From Roseiarcus sp963832305 (GTDB lineage Bacteria; Pseudomonadota; Alphaproteobacteria; Rhizobiales; Beijerinckiaceae): a stretch of 64,000 nucleotides of DNA. A model generated the notes under the pieces. The model was not told where the DNA came from, made no database searches, and saw only the letters and a program-made list of their open reading frames with translations. Where the stretch lies: the NCBI GenBank assembly GCA_963832305.1, contig CAWHTU010000005.1:1-64000 (forward strand). The letters run 5' to 3'. Below are positions 26,762 to 35,841 of the stretch, piece by piece. The translations under genes were made by a program, and so were the position numbers. Within the stretch, counting starts at the first letter, position 1. Every line of letters starts with the position of its first letter.

Positions 26762-26837
26762 GCCGGTTTAGCTCAGCTGGTAGAGCAACGGTTTTGTAAA
26801 CCGTGGGTCGGGGGTTCGAGTCCCTCAACCGGCACCA
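26762..26837 (+). tRNA. tRNA-Thr (anticodon TGT)
   Basis: 76 nt cloverleaf with encoded CCA. Acceptor arms GCCGGTT/AACCGGC pair fully; D arm with GCTCAGCTGGTAGAGC; anticodon stem ACGGT/ACCGT with loop TTTGTAA (anticodon TGT); T arm GGGGGTTCGAGTCCCTC. It reads ACA and related Thr codons. A P4-type integrase gene begins 164 bases downstream in the same direction, so the tRNA 3' end is the probable attachment site of an integrated element. Confidence 0.97.
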
Positions 26838-26952
26838 AATCTCTGTCCGCAGGCGTCCAAAAACGTCTGCAATATCGCGAAAATTCAATTAATTGTGCGG
26901 AAATGGTGTTCGGCGGTATCCGGCGGTGTTCGTTGCAATCCCCGCGAATTTG

Positions 26953-27000
26953 TTGGTATAAAAGTTGATATTGCCACCGTTCCAACAGGACATATACCAA
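26953..27000. repeat. Inverted repeat in the integrase leader
   Basis: Perfect 8-base arms TTGGTATA (26953-26960) and TATACCAA (26993-27000) flank 32 bases directly before the integrase ATG at 27002. Repeats with a TTGGTAT core are often seen in front of tRNA-targeted integrase genes and could be integrase or excisionase binding sites. No experimental basis here. Confidence 0.45.
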
Positions 27001-27001
27001 T

Positions 27002-28212
27002 ATGCCGCTCACCGAACTCCAGGTCCGGTCAGCCAAGCCGCAGCCCAAAATCGCCAAGCTTTCCGATGGCGGCGGCCTCCAGCTCTGGGTGACGCCTGAC
27101 GGCGCGAAGCGCTGGCGCCTCGCTTACCGCTTCGCGGGCGGTCAGAAGCTGCTTGCGATCAGCGTCTATCCGAGCGTCGGCCTCAAGGAAGCTCGCGCAG
27201 CGCGGGAAAAGGCCAGGAGGCTGTTGGCCGACGGCGTCGATCCGTCCGAAGCGAGGAAACAGGCCAAGATCGAAAAGGCCAACGCGGCGGATAACACGTT
27301 CGCGGCCATCGCGGCTAAACTGGTTGATAAGAAGCGTCGTGAGCAGAAGGCAGTGGTCACAGTCGCCAAGTCGGAGTGGCTTTTGGGGTTAGCCCTTCCG
27401 GCGCTGGCAACCGCGCGATTAGGGAAATCGCCGCGCCTGAGATTCTCGCTGTGCTCCGTACTGTTAAATCGCGAGGTAAACTTGAGACCGCAAAGCGCCT
27501 GCGCGCCACGGTCGGCCAAGTCTTTCGCTACGCGGTCGCGACTGGCCGCGCCAACTCGGACCCAACGGGGGCTCTATCCGGAGCGATAGGGGCGCCCGTC
27601 ATCAAGCATCGAGCAGCGATTGTTGCGCCGAAGGCCTTCGGTGCGCTACTGCGCGCAATGGCCGCCTACGAGGGCGCGCCCGAGACCGTCGCGGCGCTGG
27701 AACTCCTTGCGCTCACCTTTGTTCGCCCCGGCGAGCTTCGCTCGGCCGAGTGGTCTGAATTCGAGGTCGATGGGGCCATTTGGTCGATCCCCGTCTAGAA
27801 GATGAAGATGTGTCGGCCACACCTCGTGCCGCTGTCTCCGAGAGCGGTGGAGGTGCTGCGCGAGCTTCACGCGATCACAGGGAAGGGTCAGTTCCTGTTC
27901 CCATCCGTTCGTTCGGTCAAGCGCTGCATGAGCGAGAACACGATCAATGCTTCATTGCGCCAGTTAGGCTTCAAGGCGGACGAGATGACGGCACATGGCT
28001 TCCGATCGGCAGCATCCTCAATTCTTAATGAGAGCGGTCTCTGGAACCCCGACGCAATTGAACGGCAATTGGCGCATGTAGAGGCGGACAGCGTTCGGCG
28101 CGCCTATGCGCGCGCCGAATTCTGGGACGAGCGTGTGAAAATGATGAACTGGTGGGCGGAGAAATGCGAAGAGCTCAGACGCGGAGGCGTCATAGTGCCA
28201 TTGCGGGCTTGA
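27002..28212 (+). pseudogene. int: P4-type tyrosine integrase, broken by a frameshift and an internal TAG
   Basis: The N-terminal part (MPLTELQVRSAKPQPKIAKLSDGGGLQLWV...WRLAYRFAGGQKLLAISVYPSVGLKEAR) is the DUF4102 arm-binding domain of P4-like integrases. The frame then shifts near 27406: PAL in one frame continues as GNRAIREIAAPEILAVLR in another, consistent with loss of one G from CTGG(G). A TAG at 27796-27798 interrupts ...AIWSIPV/KMKMCRPHLVPLSPR. Catalytic residues are otherwise kept: Arg in TFVRPGELRSAEW, HGFR, and Tyr in VEADSVRRAYARAE. Repaired length would be about 400 residues. It sits downstream of tRNA-Thr, the usual target type, so this is a dead integrase of an old island. Confidence 0.9.
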
Positions 28213-28227
28213 CGGTCAACCGCCCAT

Positions 28228-28710
28228 GTCATCGGACTGCTCGGATCGAAGCCAAGCCACGCCACGCCCTGATGACCCAATGCGACACGCTGCTGATGGT
28301 CGGGTCCGGATTTCCTTACGCGAAGTTCATGCCGGAGGAGGGGCAGGCGCGCGGCGTCCAAATCGACATCGAGCCGGACATGCTCTCGTCACGCTACCCG
28401 ATGGAGGTCAATCTCGTCGGGGACGCGGCTGAAACCTTGTGCCTTTTGCTTCCCCTGCTCGTCCGGAAGAAAGACCGCCGCTCGCGCAGCGAAGTCGAGA
28501 CCGAGGTTGCCGAATGGTGGAAGGTGCTTGAGCACAGGGCGTTGCAAAAACAACATGGCCGAGCTGATCACGATCGCCAAATACTGGCGTGACTGGGCCG
28601 ACAAGTTGGGTGGTTTGCGTGTTCAACAACGAGGATCTCAACCAGGTCACATGGGAGCAACGAGTCATGGAGGGGGACCCGAAGTTCCAAGCCATCCGAA
28701 AAGGCTCGCG
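28228..28710 (+). pseudogene. Remnant of a thiamine-diphosphate-dependent enzyme (PoxB/acetolactate-synthase-like)
   Basis: Pieces of one protein are spread over three frames. VIGLLGSKPSHA is followed, after a 5-base tandem duplication (CACGC twice near 28255-28266), by ALMTQCDTLLMVGSGFPYAKFMPEEGQARGVQIDIEPDMLSSRYPMEVNLVGDAAETL...EVAEWWKVLEHRALQ, the central domain of pyruvate-oxidase-like enzymes. It then jumps to NMAELITIAKYWRDWADKL and, in another frame, VVCVFNNEDLNQVTWEQRVMEGDPKFQA, which belong to the C-terminal ThDP domain. The ThDP-binding core between them is deleted. Homology ends at about 28700 where the IS remnant begins. Confidence 0.7.
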
Positions 28711-28749
28711 AACAAATCCCTCGCTGCAGCCGCCCGCAACCGGGCGTAG

Positions 28750-29408
28750 GCCAAACTCGCGCCGGCCAAAAACAACAGAAAGCTCAAAAAAAGACGCTCG
28801 TCGCGCGCGAACAAGACCGGGCGGACATCCGCCGGCATCGGACGCGCTGGCGAACCTATCAGAGCCGCATCGATCCCGCCCGCCTCGTCTTTATCGACGA
28901 GACCTGGGCCAAAACCAACATGACCCGCCTCTACGGCTGGGCGCCGAAGGGAGAGCGCCTCATCGACAAGGTCCCGCACAGCCACTGGGAGACCGCGACC
29001 TTCCTCGCCGCTTTGCGCTCAGACCGCATCGACGCGCCCTGCCTGTTCGACGGCCCCATCAACGGCGAGCGCTTTCGCGCCTATGTCGAACAGTTCCTCG
29101 TCCCGACGCTCAAGGCCGGCGATGTCGTGATCCTCGACAATCTCGGCTCGCACAAAGGCAAGGCCGTGCGGAAGGCGATCCGCGACGTCGGAGCTCGCCT
29201 CGTCTTCCTGCCGAAATACTCCCCTGACCTCAACCCGATCGAACAGCTCTTCGCCAAGTTCAAAACCCTGCTGCGAAAAGTCGGAGCGCGAACCTACGAG
29301 GCCATCTCCGCCGCCTGCGGCGAAATCCTCAAACGCTTTCCCGCAAGCGAATGCGCCGCCTACCTCAGAAACGCAGGCTATGCGTAAAACCAAAAGCAAC
29401 GCGCTCTA
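28750..29408 (+). mobile_element. Truncated IS630-family insertion sequence (3' part of transposase)
   Basis: One frame (ending 29387) encodes the DDE domain of an IS630 transposase: RLVFIDETWAKTNMTRLYGWAPKGERL (first Asp), VVILDNLGSHKGKAVRKAI (second Asp) and FLPKYSPDLNPIEQLFAKFKTLLRK (final Glu). The N-terminal helix-turn-helix half is missing, and the frame just runs into non-homologous sequence upstream near 28750. The right end probably lies at the TA at 29407-29408 after GCAACGCGCTC, since IS630 elements insert at TA; no matching left terminal repeat was found. It is therefore a dead fragment joined to the enzyme remnant. Confidence 0.85.
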
Positions 29409-29421
29409 AGAGCACAATCCT

Positions 29422-29499
29422 TCAACGTCCTGGCGGCTCTCGCTCCGCGGCGATCAATTCGGCGGTCTCGGCGTCGTCTTCGATGATGAGGAACTTCAT
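29422..29499 (-). pseudogene. 25-codon N-terminal stub of a two-component response regulator
   Basis: Reading from ATG 29499, MKFLIIEDDAETAELIAAE is the first beta strand and acidic pocket (Glu-Asp-Asp) of an OmpR-type receiver domain, after which homology stops and a TGA follows at 29422. The break lies some 15-30 bases from the inferred IS end. Likely the truncated 5' end of a regulator gene destroyed when the island or IS material arrived or was deleted. Confidence 0.6.
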
Positions 29500-29517
29500 C
29501 GCGCCTGCATCCGCCCC

Positions 29518-30285
29518 TCAGCCGGCGAAACGGGCGCCGAGGCCGCCGTCCACGCGCCAGTTGGAGCCGGTGACGAACGAGGCTTCGTCCGACAGCAAAA
29601 AGATGGCGCAATTGGCGATCTCGGCCGGAGCGCCCATGCGATTCATCGGATGAGCCGCCAGGACCTTCTCCCGCAGGCTTGCGTCGTTGCGGGCGAAGAA
29701 CTCGGTGACCAGAGCCGTCTCGACATAGCCCGGCGACAGCGCGTTGACGCGAACCTGCCATTGGCCGACCTCAAGCGCGAGCGAGCGGGTGAGTCCGACG
29801 AGGCCCGATTTCGCCGCCGCATAGGGGAACATTCCGGGATAGGTCATGTCAGCGTGCAGCGAGGCGATGTTGACGATCGCACCTTTTCTTGCCGCCTTCA
29901 TCGCAGGCAGGACGGCGCGAGCCACAAGCCAGGCCGATTTGAGGTCGACGGCGAACACATCCTCCCACTCCTGCTCGGTCATCGTCACCGGATCGGCGTA
30001 GACGTTGCGTCCCGCGTTGTTGACGACGCCGTTGACCGGCCCGAACATTCTGGCGGCGGTCTCGAGCGCGCGGGCGATGTCGGACGCGAGCCTCACGTCG
30101 GCGACGGCGAAGAAAGCACGGTTCCCCGCGCCGAGCGCGACGATGAGCTCAGCGCCAGCGGCTTCGTCGAGATCGATGATCGAAACGAGCGCGCCTTCAG
30201 CGACCGCCTTGGCGGCGATCGCTGCGCCGATGCCGCGCGCGCCCCCGGTCACCAGGACATGTTGTCCCTCGATCCGTCCGGCCAT
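29518..30285 (-). CDS. SDR-family NAD(P)-dependent dehydrogenase of the sugar-acid operon
   Basis: 255-residue classical short-chain dehydrogenase: cofactor motif TGGARGIG at 13-20, NNAG at about 89-92, catalytic S142, Y155, K159 (YAAAK), and C-terminal GSNWRVDGGLGARFAG. An Asp (IIDLD) after strand 2 favours NAD(H). It is the last gene of a minus-strand operon with an enolase-superfamily dehydratase 9 bases upstream, a sugar ABC importer and an SMP-30 lactonase. It would oxidise the sugar to the lactone or act on the keto-acid product, as in oxidative L-fucose/D-arabinose/L-rhamnose-type routes. The sugar is not identifiable. Confidence 0.88.
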   Translation of the reverse strand: MAGRIEGQHVLVTGGARGIGAAIAAKAVAEGALVSIIDLDEAAGAELIVALGAGNRAFFAVADVRLASDIARALETAARMFGPVNGVVNNAGRNVYADPVTMTEQEWEDVFAVDLKSAWLVARAVLPAMKAARKGAIVNIASLHADMTYPGMFPYAAAKSGLVGLTRSLALEVGQWQVRVNALSPGYVETALVTEFFARNDASLREKVLAAHPMNRMGAPAEIANCAIFLLSDEASFVTGSNWRVDGGLGARFAG

Positions 30286-30294
30286 CGGCGCCTC

Positions 30295-31458
30295 TCACCA
30301 ATCGGCGACCGCGCCGTCGTGGTGGCGCCATTGGATCGGCAGCGCCTCCTGAAACGGATGTTTCGCGGCCGCCTCGAAATCGATCTCGACGCCGACGCCC
30401 GGAGCGAGGCTCGGCTCGACGTAACCGCCCTGGATCGGCGTCACGCCGGTGACGATCGAGTCGCGCCAGGGCACGTCGGCGCGCATCACTTCCTGAATGA
30501 GGAAGTTCGGCAGCGCGAAGCCGAGGTGGATATTGACCATGGTCGCGACTGGCCCGAGCGGGTTGTGGGGCGCCATGCTGACGCCGAACGTGTCGCAGAG
30601 GGCGGCGATGCGCCGGACCTCAGTCAGGCCGCCGGCATGGCAGACGTCCGGCTGGGCAACCGCGATCGCTTGCGACTGGAGGAGGGGCAGGAATTCGCGC
30701 CGATGGGTGAGCCGTTCGCCCGAGGCGATGGGAATCGGAGTCGAGCGGGCGACGCGCGCAATGCCTTCGGAATCCTCGGGCTGGCAAGGCTCTTCGAGAA
30801 AGAACGGGCGAAAGGGCTCCAGCGCCTTCGCGTATTAAATCGCCATGGCAGCGCTCGTGCGCCCATGCAGATCGACCATGATGTCCATGTCGTCGCCGGC
30901 GCCGGAGCGCGCCGCCGCCATCAGCCGCTCGGCGTCCTTGAGCGCCGCAAAGCCATCGAGCGGCGCAGTCTTGCCGACAGCGAGGATCTTCACCGCCGAA
31001 AACCCGTCGTCACGCGACCGCGCAGCCTTCTCGGCGAACCGTTCCGCTTTCGGATCGTCATAAACCGCCGCCGAATCTCCGCCGCCGAGATGGTCGTACA
31101 TGCGCAGACGGTCGCGCGAGAGCCCGCCGAGCAGCTGCCACAGGGGAACACCGAGGTCCTTCGCCTTCAAATCATGCAGCGCCTGGTCGATGCCCGACAA
31201 CGCCGACATGGTGACCACCCCGCCCTTGAAGAACGGATAGCGATACATCGCCTGCCAGAGATGCTCGATCCGGCGCGGATCTTCGCCGACGACCAGGGGC
31301 GCCAGGTCCTCGATCGCGCCGACGACGCCGCGGGTCTGGAATTCGAGCGTCGCCTCGCCGAGCCCGACGAGCCCCGCAACGTCGGTTTCGACGCGAACGA
31401 AAATCCAGTTGCGCAGCTTCGCGTTGACGACGAAGCTCTTGACTGCGGTGATCTTCAT
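30295..31458 (-). pseudogene. Mandelate racemase/muconate lactonizing (enolase superfamily) sugar-acid dehydratase with in-frame TAA
   Basis: Full-length gene of 387 codons in one frame except for TAA at 30835-30837 (codon 208). Before it: MKITAVKSFVVNAKLRNWIFVRVETDVAGLVGLGEATLEF, ALHDLKAKDLGVPLWQLLGG, DIMVDLHGR (first metal Asp). After it: YAKALEPFRPFFLEEPCQPED (second metal ligand), IASGERL (third) and HNPLGPVATM (catalytic His region). The stop sits where the family normally has a residue before Y/AK.LEP, most simply CAA to TAA. All other positions are intact, so the mutation is recent or a sequencing error. The intact protein would dehydrate a sugar acid such as galactonate- or fuconate-type substrates. 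Confidence 0.85.
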
Positions 31459-31475
31459 CTAAGCCTCGCGTTCGG

Positions 31476-32501
31476 TCACCGTCCGGTCAGCGACTGGCGG
31501 CGGATGCGCCGCTCGATGAGCGTCTGCAGGACGACCGAGATCACGATGACCAGCCCAAAAGCGAGCTGGGTGTAGAAGGCGTTGATGCCGGCCGAGACGA
31601 TGCCGGCGTTGATCGCCCCGATGATGTACGAGGCGACGAAAGTGCCGACGACCGACCCCGTGCCTCCGAACACCGAAGTCCCGCCGAGGAAGACCGAGGC
31701 GATGGTGTTGAGCAGAAAGCCGTCGCCGGTGGTCGGCCAGAAATAGTAGCCGTAGATCGACGTCATGAGCCCCGAGAAGACGGCGGTGACGCCGACGAGC
31801 ACGAAGGCGCGCGCCTTCACCGACACGGCGTTGACGCCCATGAGCCGGGCGCTGGTCGGATTGTCGCCGACGAGAAACACATGGGCGCCGAAGCGGGTGC
31901 GGTTGAGCAGGACCCAGAAGACGATGAGAATCGCGATCATCCACAAGGTCTGAACCGGGAAGCCGAACACGGAGGCGCGCAGAAGTGCGTGCATCTGCGG
32001 AAATTTGTCGGCGGTCAGCGGCACGCCGGTGCCGTTCATCAGCACGAGCTCGAGGCCGCGATAGAGGAACGAGGTGCCGATGGTGATGACGAGCGACGGA
32101 ATATTGAGCTTGGCGACCAGGAGGCCGTTCAGCAATCCGCACGCCGCGCCGGTCGCGAGCGCGCAAACGAGGCCAATCCACCACGGCGCCCCGCCGTAGG
32201 CGGTGGTCAGACAGAACGCCGCCGTGCCGAGCGCCATGATCGAGGGGAACGAGAGATCGATCTCGCCGGTGATGACGACGAAGGTCAGCGCGAGCGCTAT
32301 GATGCCGAATTGCGGCGTTGTCTGCGCGAAGGCGCGGTAGATGTCGAGGTTGGTGAACACGGCCGGCGCCGCAACGACAAAGGCGAGCCACATCGCCAGA
32401 CCGACGCCGATGATGCCGAGCTGGCTGCCGTGCCGGCGCAAGGCCGAAGGCGGCGCGATGCGGTTGTCGACAGGACGGTTCGGAATCGCGCCGGTCGCCA
32501 T
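31476..32501 (-). CDS. Sugar ABC transporter permease (RbsC/XylH type)
   Basis: 341 residues, very hydrophobic, with about eight to ten membrane segments. The motif VVITGEIDLSFPSIMALG, and GANPTSARLMGVN-like text (VGDNPTSARLMGVNAVSVKARAFVLVG), are typical of BPD_transp_2 ribose/xylose-type permeases, as is FGGTGSVVGTFVASYIIGAINAGI. Start at MATGAIPNRP (32501). The ATPase gene is 5 bases upstream, and the dehydratase starts 17 bases downstream. It is one subunit of a CUT2 sugar importer with the following ATPase and binding protein. Confidence 0.9.
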   Translation of the reverse strand: MATGAIPNRPVDNRIAPPSALRRHGSQLGIIGVGLAMWLAFVVAAPAVFTNLDIYRAFAQTTPQFGIIALALTFVVITGEIDLSFPSIMALGTAAFCLTTAYGGAPWWIGLVCALATGAACGLLNGLLVAKLNIPSLVITIGTSFLYRGLELVLMNGTGVPLTADKFPQMHALLRASVFGFPVQTLWMIAILIVFWVLLNRTRFGAHVFLVGDNPTSARLMGVNAVSVKARAFVLVGVTAVFSGLMTSIYGYYFWPTTGDGFLLNTIASVFLGGTSVFGGTGSVVGTFVASYIIGAINAGIVSAGINAFYTQLAFGLVIVISVVLQTLIERRIRRQSLTGR

Positions 32502-32506
32502 CAGCG

Positions 32507-33292
<786 letters not shown>

Positions 33293-33359
33293 GGGCGGTC
33301 CATTTCTCTCAAAAGGGGGCCGAGGCGCGGCGACTCCCGCGCCTCGAGGAACGCATCGG

Positions 33360-34373
33360 TCAGCGGATTTCCTTGGCCGCGAGCGGGGCGACGGCGTCGA
33401 CGTTGGTAGAGTCGACGAACGCGCCGGCGGTGTTCACGTCGAGACCCGAGAAGCCGTACTTCTTGGTCAGGCAGATGTTGAGGATCGGAATATAGCCCTG
33501 CAGGTAGGGCTGCTGGTCGATGACCAGATTCTGATAACCTTCCTTCACCGCCTGGGCGGTGTTCGGCGACATGTCGAAGCCGGCGAAGAACACCTGCCCC
33601 GGCTTCAGCGACGCGGCGCGCGCGTAGACGCCGACGTTCGACGTCAGGCCGCCGTGGTCGGTGACGACGATCTTTATTCCGGGATTGGCGCCCATCACGC
33701 CGACAAAGGTTGCGGTGCCGGCGTTCGGATCGGCGTTGGTCGCCGCGTCGATCTCCTGGTAGATCACCTTGGCCCCGGCCTTGGTGAAGGCGTCGATCAC
33801 GCCGACGGTGCGCTGGCCGCGGTCGCCGCCCTGGCCTTTCAGTCCCCAGACGAAGACGCTGTCGCCGGCCTTGAGGTTTGCGCGCTTCGCAGCCTCGGCG
33901 CCGAGTGCGAAGCCGGCGGAATAGTTAGGCGCGCCGACGTAGCCGAAGCCCTTGGCCGAATATTTCTTCTGACTCTCGGGGAGCGACGTGTTGAGGGTGG
34001 TGAAAATCGTCCCTTGAGCGAACGCCTGATCGACCATCGGGGCCGTCGCCGCTTCGCCGCCGAAGCCGTAAGTCGCGATCCCGTCGACTTTCGTCGCCAA
34101 CGCCTGCTGGATCTGGGTCAGCATCTTGTTCGGATCCCAGTCGGAGAAGTAATAAGTAACGCTCGGCCCAAGATCGAGCTCAGCCTGCTTGAAGCCGTTG
34201 TAAACGTTGTTGGCGAACACGCCGCCCTGCGGCCCGCCCGGGAAAGCGGCGATCTTGACGCCCTGGCACCATTTCGGCGTCGGGTCAGTGGCGTAAGCGG
34301 ATGTCGCCGCCAGGCAGGCGCTCAGGGCAACTCCGACGGCGAACCCGATATTCTTCGTGCGGTCGTTCAACAT
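33360..34373 (-). CDS. Periplasmic sugar-binding protein of the ABC importer
   Basis: 337 residues with signal peptide (KNIGFAVGVALSACLAATSAYA). The mature part follows the Peripla_BP_4 pattern: VKIAAFPGGPQGGVFANNVYNGFKQAELDLG, DWDPNKMLTQIQQALATKVDGIATYG, VFVWGLKGQGGDRGQRTVGVIDAF and KIVVTDHGGLTSN. It captures the sugar and delivers it to the permease. First gene after a 147-base gap that contains an AT-rich stretch and a small inverted repeat, so it may have its own promoter in addition to the upstream lactonase gene. Confidence 0.9.
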   Translation of the reverse strand: MLNDRTKNIGFAVGVALSACLAATSAYATDPTPKWCQGVKIAAFPGGPQGGVFANNVYNGFKQAELDLGPSVTYYFSDWDPNKMLTQIQQALATKVDGIATYGFGGEAATAPMVDQAFAQGTIFTTLNTSLPESQKKYSAKGFGYVGAPNYSAGFALGAEAAKRANLKAGDSVFVWGLKGQGGDRGQRTVGVIDAFTKAGAKVIYQEIDAATNADPNAGTATFVGVMGANPGIKIVVTDHGGLTSNVGVYARAASLKPGQVFFAGFDMSPNTAQAVKEGYQNLVIDQQPYLQGYIPILNICLTKKYGFSGLDVNTAGAFVDSTNVDAVAPLAAKEIR

Positions 34374-34451
34374 TCAATCCTCCCACATTGGTCCATTTGG
34401 CTCGAAAGGGCCTTGCGCGCTTCCTGGATGCGAAAAAGTAATACAATATGG

Positions 34452-34466
34452 TGTTCTGTCCGAACA
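34452..34466. promoter_or_regulatory. Candidate operator/promoter before the sugar-binding protein gene
   Basis: Perfect arms TGTTC and GAACA around TGTCC lie 79-93 bases before the binding-protein start, next to an unusually AT-rich segment (34430-34450). On the minus strand TTGTTC followed 16 bases later by TGTATT could serve as -35/-10. No regulator gene of this operon lies in the window, so the binding protein family cannot be named. Confidence 0.35.
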
Positions 34467-34520
34467 AGCGGCATCCGCCTAGGGGGCTCGCGGCGTTCCG
34501 CCGCACACGAAACCGATCGC

Positions 34521-35417
34521 TCAGTCGCAAGACGAAAGACGCGCCGGCGGGAACGGGGTATCGGCTAGGCCAGTGACGCCGGCGTCGATGACAAACAGGG
34601 CGCCCGCGTGCGGTTGAGCAGCCAGCGCCGCCGCGTCGAGGCCGGTGCGCGCCGTGGTCACAAACAGTTGATCGAGCCTCGCGCCGCCGAATGCGCAACA
34701 GGTGACTTGCGCGCACGGCAGGGCGATGGCGCGATCGACGCGCCCGTCGGGCGTGTAGCGCACGACGCGCCCGCCGCCCCATTCGGCGTTCCAGAGGCAG
34801 CCGTCGGCGTCGACGGTCGACCCGTCCGGAGCGCCGGGACCCTGGACCTCGGCGAACGTCCGCTCGCCGGCGACGTCGCCGCTGTCAGGATCATAATCGT
34901 AGCAGCGGATGACTTTGGTCGGCGTGTCGGCGAAATACATCCGCCGGCCGTCGGGCGAGAACGCGATCGAGTTCGAGGTGCGCACCCCTGAGATCAGCGC
35001 GCGCGGGCTCGCTCCGCCGTCATAGGAATAAACCTGGCCGATCGGCCGATGGCCCGGATCCTCGTCCATCGTGCCGAACACCAGCCGCCCGCGGCGGTCG
35101 AGCTTACCATCGTTGACGCGCGTGGTCGGACGGTCCGGCTCGATGACGGCGATCGACCGGCGCGCGCCGCTCTCGAGGTCGAAGACCTCGAGACCGCCGG
35201 CGAAGCCCGCGAGCAGAGACGTCGCGCCAAGCGGCGCGAAACACGCGAGGCGATCGGGCAGCGCGACCGAACGAGTGGCGCCGTCCGAGGGGCGATTGCC
35301 CCAGAAGCGGCGGCCGAAGATGTCGGTCCACTGGATTTCGCCGTGCGCGGGCGACCAGACGACGCCCTCGCCGAGCTCGTTCTTGCCATCGACAACGACT
35401 TCCGGGCGCGGCGACAT
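34521..35417 (-). CDS. SMP-30/gluconolactonase/LRE-family sugar lactonase
   Basis: 298-residue six-bladed propeller. Metal ligands expected by alignment to regucalcin are visible: Glu in NELGEGVVWSP, Asn in VRTSNSIAFSPDG and Asp in GAPDGSTVDADGCLWNAEWGGGRVVRY; RVNDGKLDRRGRLVFGTMDE is the usual inner segment. It would hydrolyse a sugar lactone produced by the operon's dehydrogenase to the acid used by the dehydratase. Located 147 bases upstream of the binding protein gene and 3 bases after arfB, so it may be cotranscribed with leuC-arfB as well. Confidence 0.88.
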   Translation of the reverse strand: MSPRPEVVVDGKNELGEGVVWSPAHGEIQWTDIFGRRFWGNRPSDGATRSVALPDRLACFAPLGATSLLAGFAGGLEVFDLESGARRSIAVIEPDRPTTRVNDGKLDRRGRLVFGTMDEDPGHRPIGQVYSYDGGASPRALISGVRTSNSIAFSPDGRRMYFADTPTKVIRCYDYDPDSGDVAGERTFAEVQGPGAPDGSTVDADGCLWNAEWGGGRVVRYTPDGRVDRAIALPCAQVTCCAFGGARLDQLFVTTARTGLDAAALAAQPHAGALFVIDAGVTGLADTPFPPARLSSCD

Positions 35418-35420
35418 CGC

Positions 35421-35837
35421 TCAGTCGGCTCCGGCCGTCGGCCGCCGCAGCGCCTTGACTGCGCCGCGGCGGCTCTTCTCGTCGAGGCGGCGCGCCCTCG
35501 AAGCGAGCGTCGGGCGGGTTGCGACGCGTGGCTTCGCGCGCTCCTGCGCCTTCATGATAAGCGCCGCGAGACGCGCCCGGGCGTCCTCGCGGTTGCGCGG
35601 CTGGCTCGCGAACTTCTGTGCGAAGATGACGATCACGCCGTCGAGTGTCGCGCGCGCGCCGGCGAGCTTGATCAGCCGCACCGCGACGTCATTGGGCAGG
35701 CTCAGCGAGCGCCGGGCGTCGAACCTGAGTTCGACTGCGCTCGCCACCTTGTTGACGTTCTGCCCGCCCGGACCGGAGGCGCGCACGAAGCTCTCGACGA
35801 TCTCGCTCTCGTCAACGAGAAGATCGCCGATTTTCAT
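35421..35837 (-). CDS. arfB: Alternative ribosome-rescue peptidyl-tRNA hydrolase ArfB (YaeJ)
   Basis: 138 residues. The RF-like motif SGPGGQNVNKVASAVELRF puts GGQ at 24-26; the C-terminal half is strongly basic (KAQERAKPRVATRPTLASRARRLDEKSRRGAVKALRR), the tail that enters the mRNA channel of stalled ribosomes. It releases nascent chains from non-stop ribosomes. Four bases separate it from leuC. Confidence 0.94.
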   Translation of the reverse strand: MKIGDLLVDESEIVESFVRASGPGGQNVNKVASAVELRFDARRSLSLPNDVAVRLIKLAGARATLDGVIVIFAQKFASQPRNREDARARLAALIMKAQERAKPRVATRPTLASRARRLDEKSRRGAVKALRRPTAGAD

Positions 35838-35841
35838 GCCT

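Noticed and set aside
26841..26890. Imperfect hairpin GCAGGCGT/ACGTCTGC after tRNA-Thr
   Set aside because: No T-run and one mismatch; not convincing as terminator or att site.
29650..31575. Plus-strand 641-codon frame opposite the SDR and dehydratase genes
   Set aside because: Shadow frame; the uninterrupted antisense only reflects high GC, and the minus strand holds the enolase-superfamily and SDR motifs.
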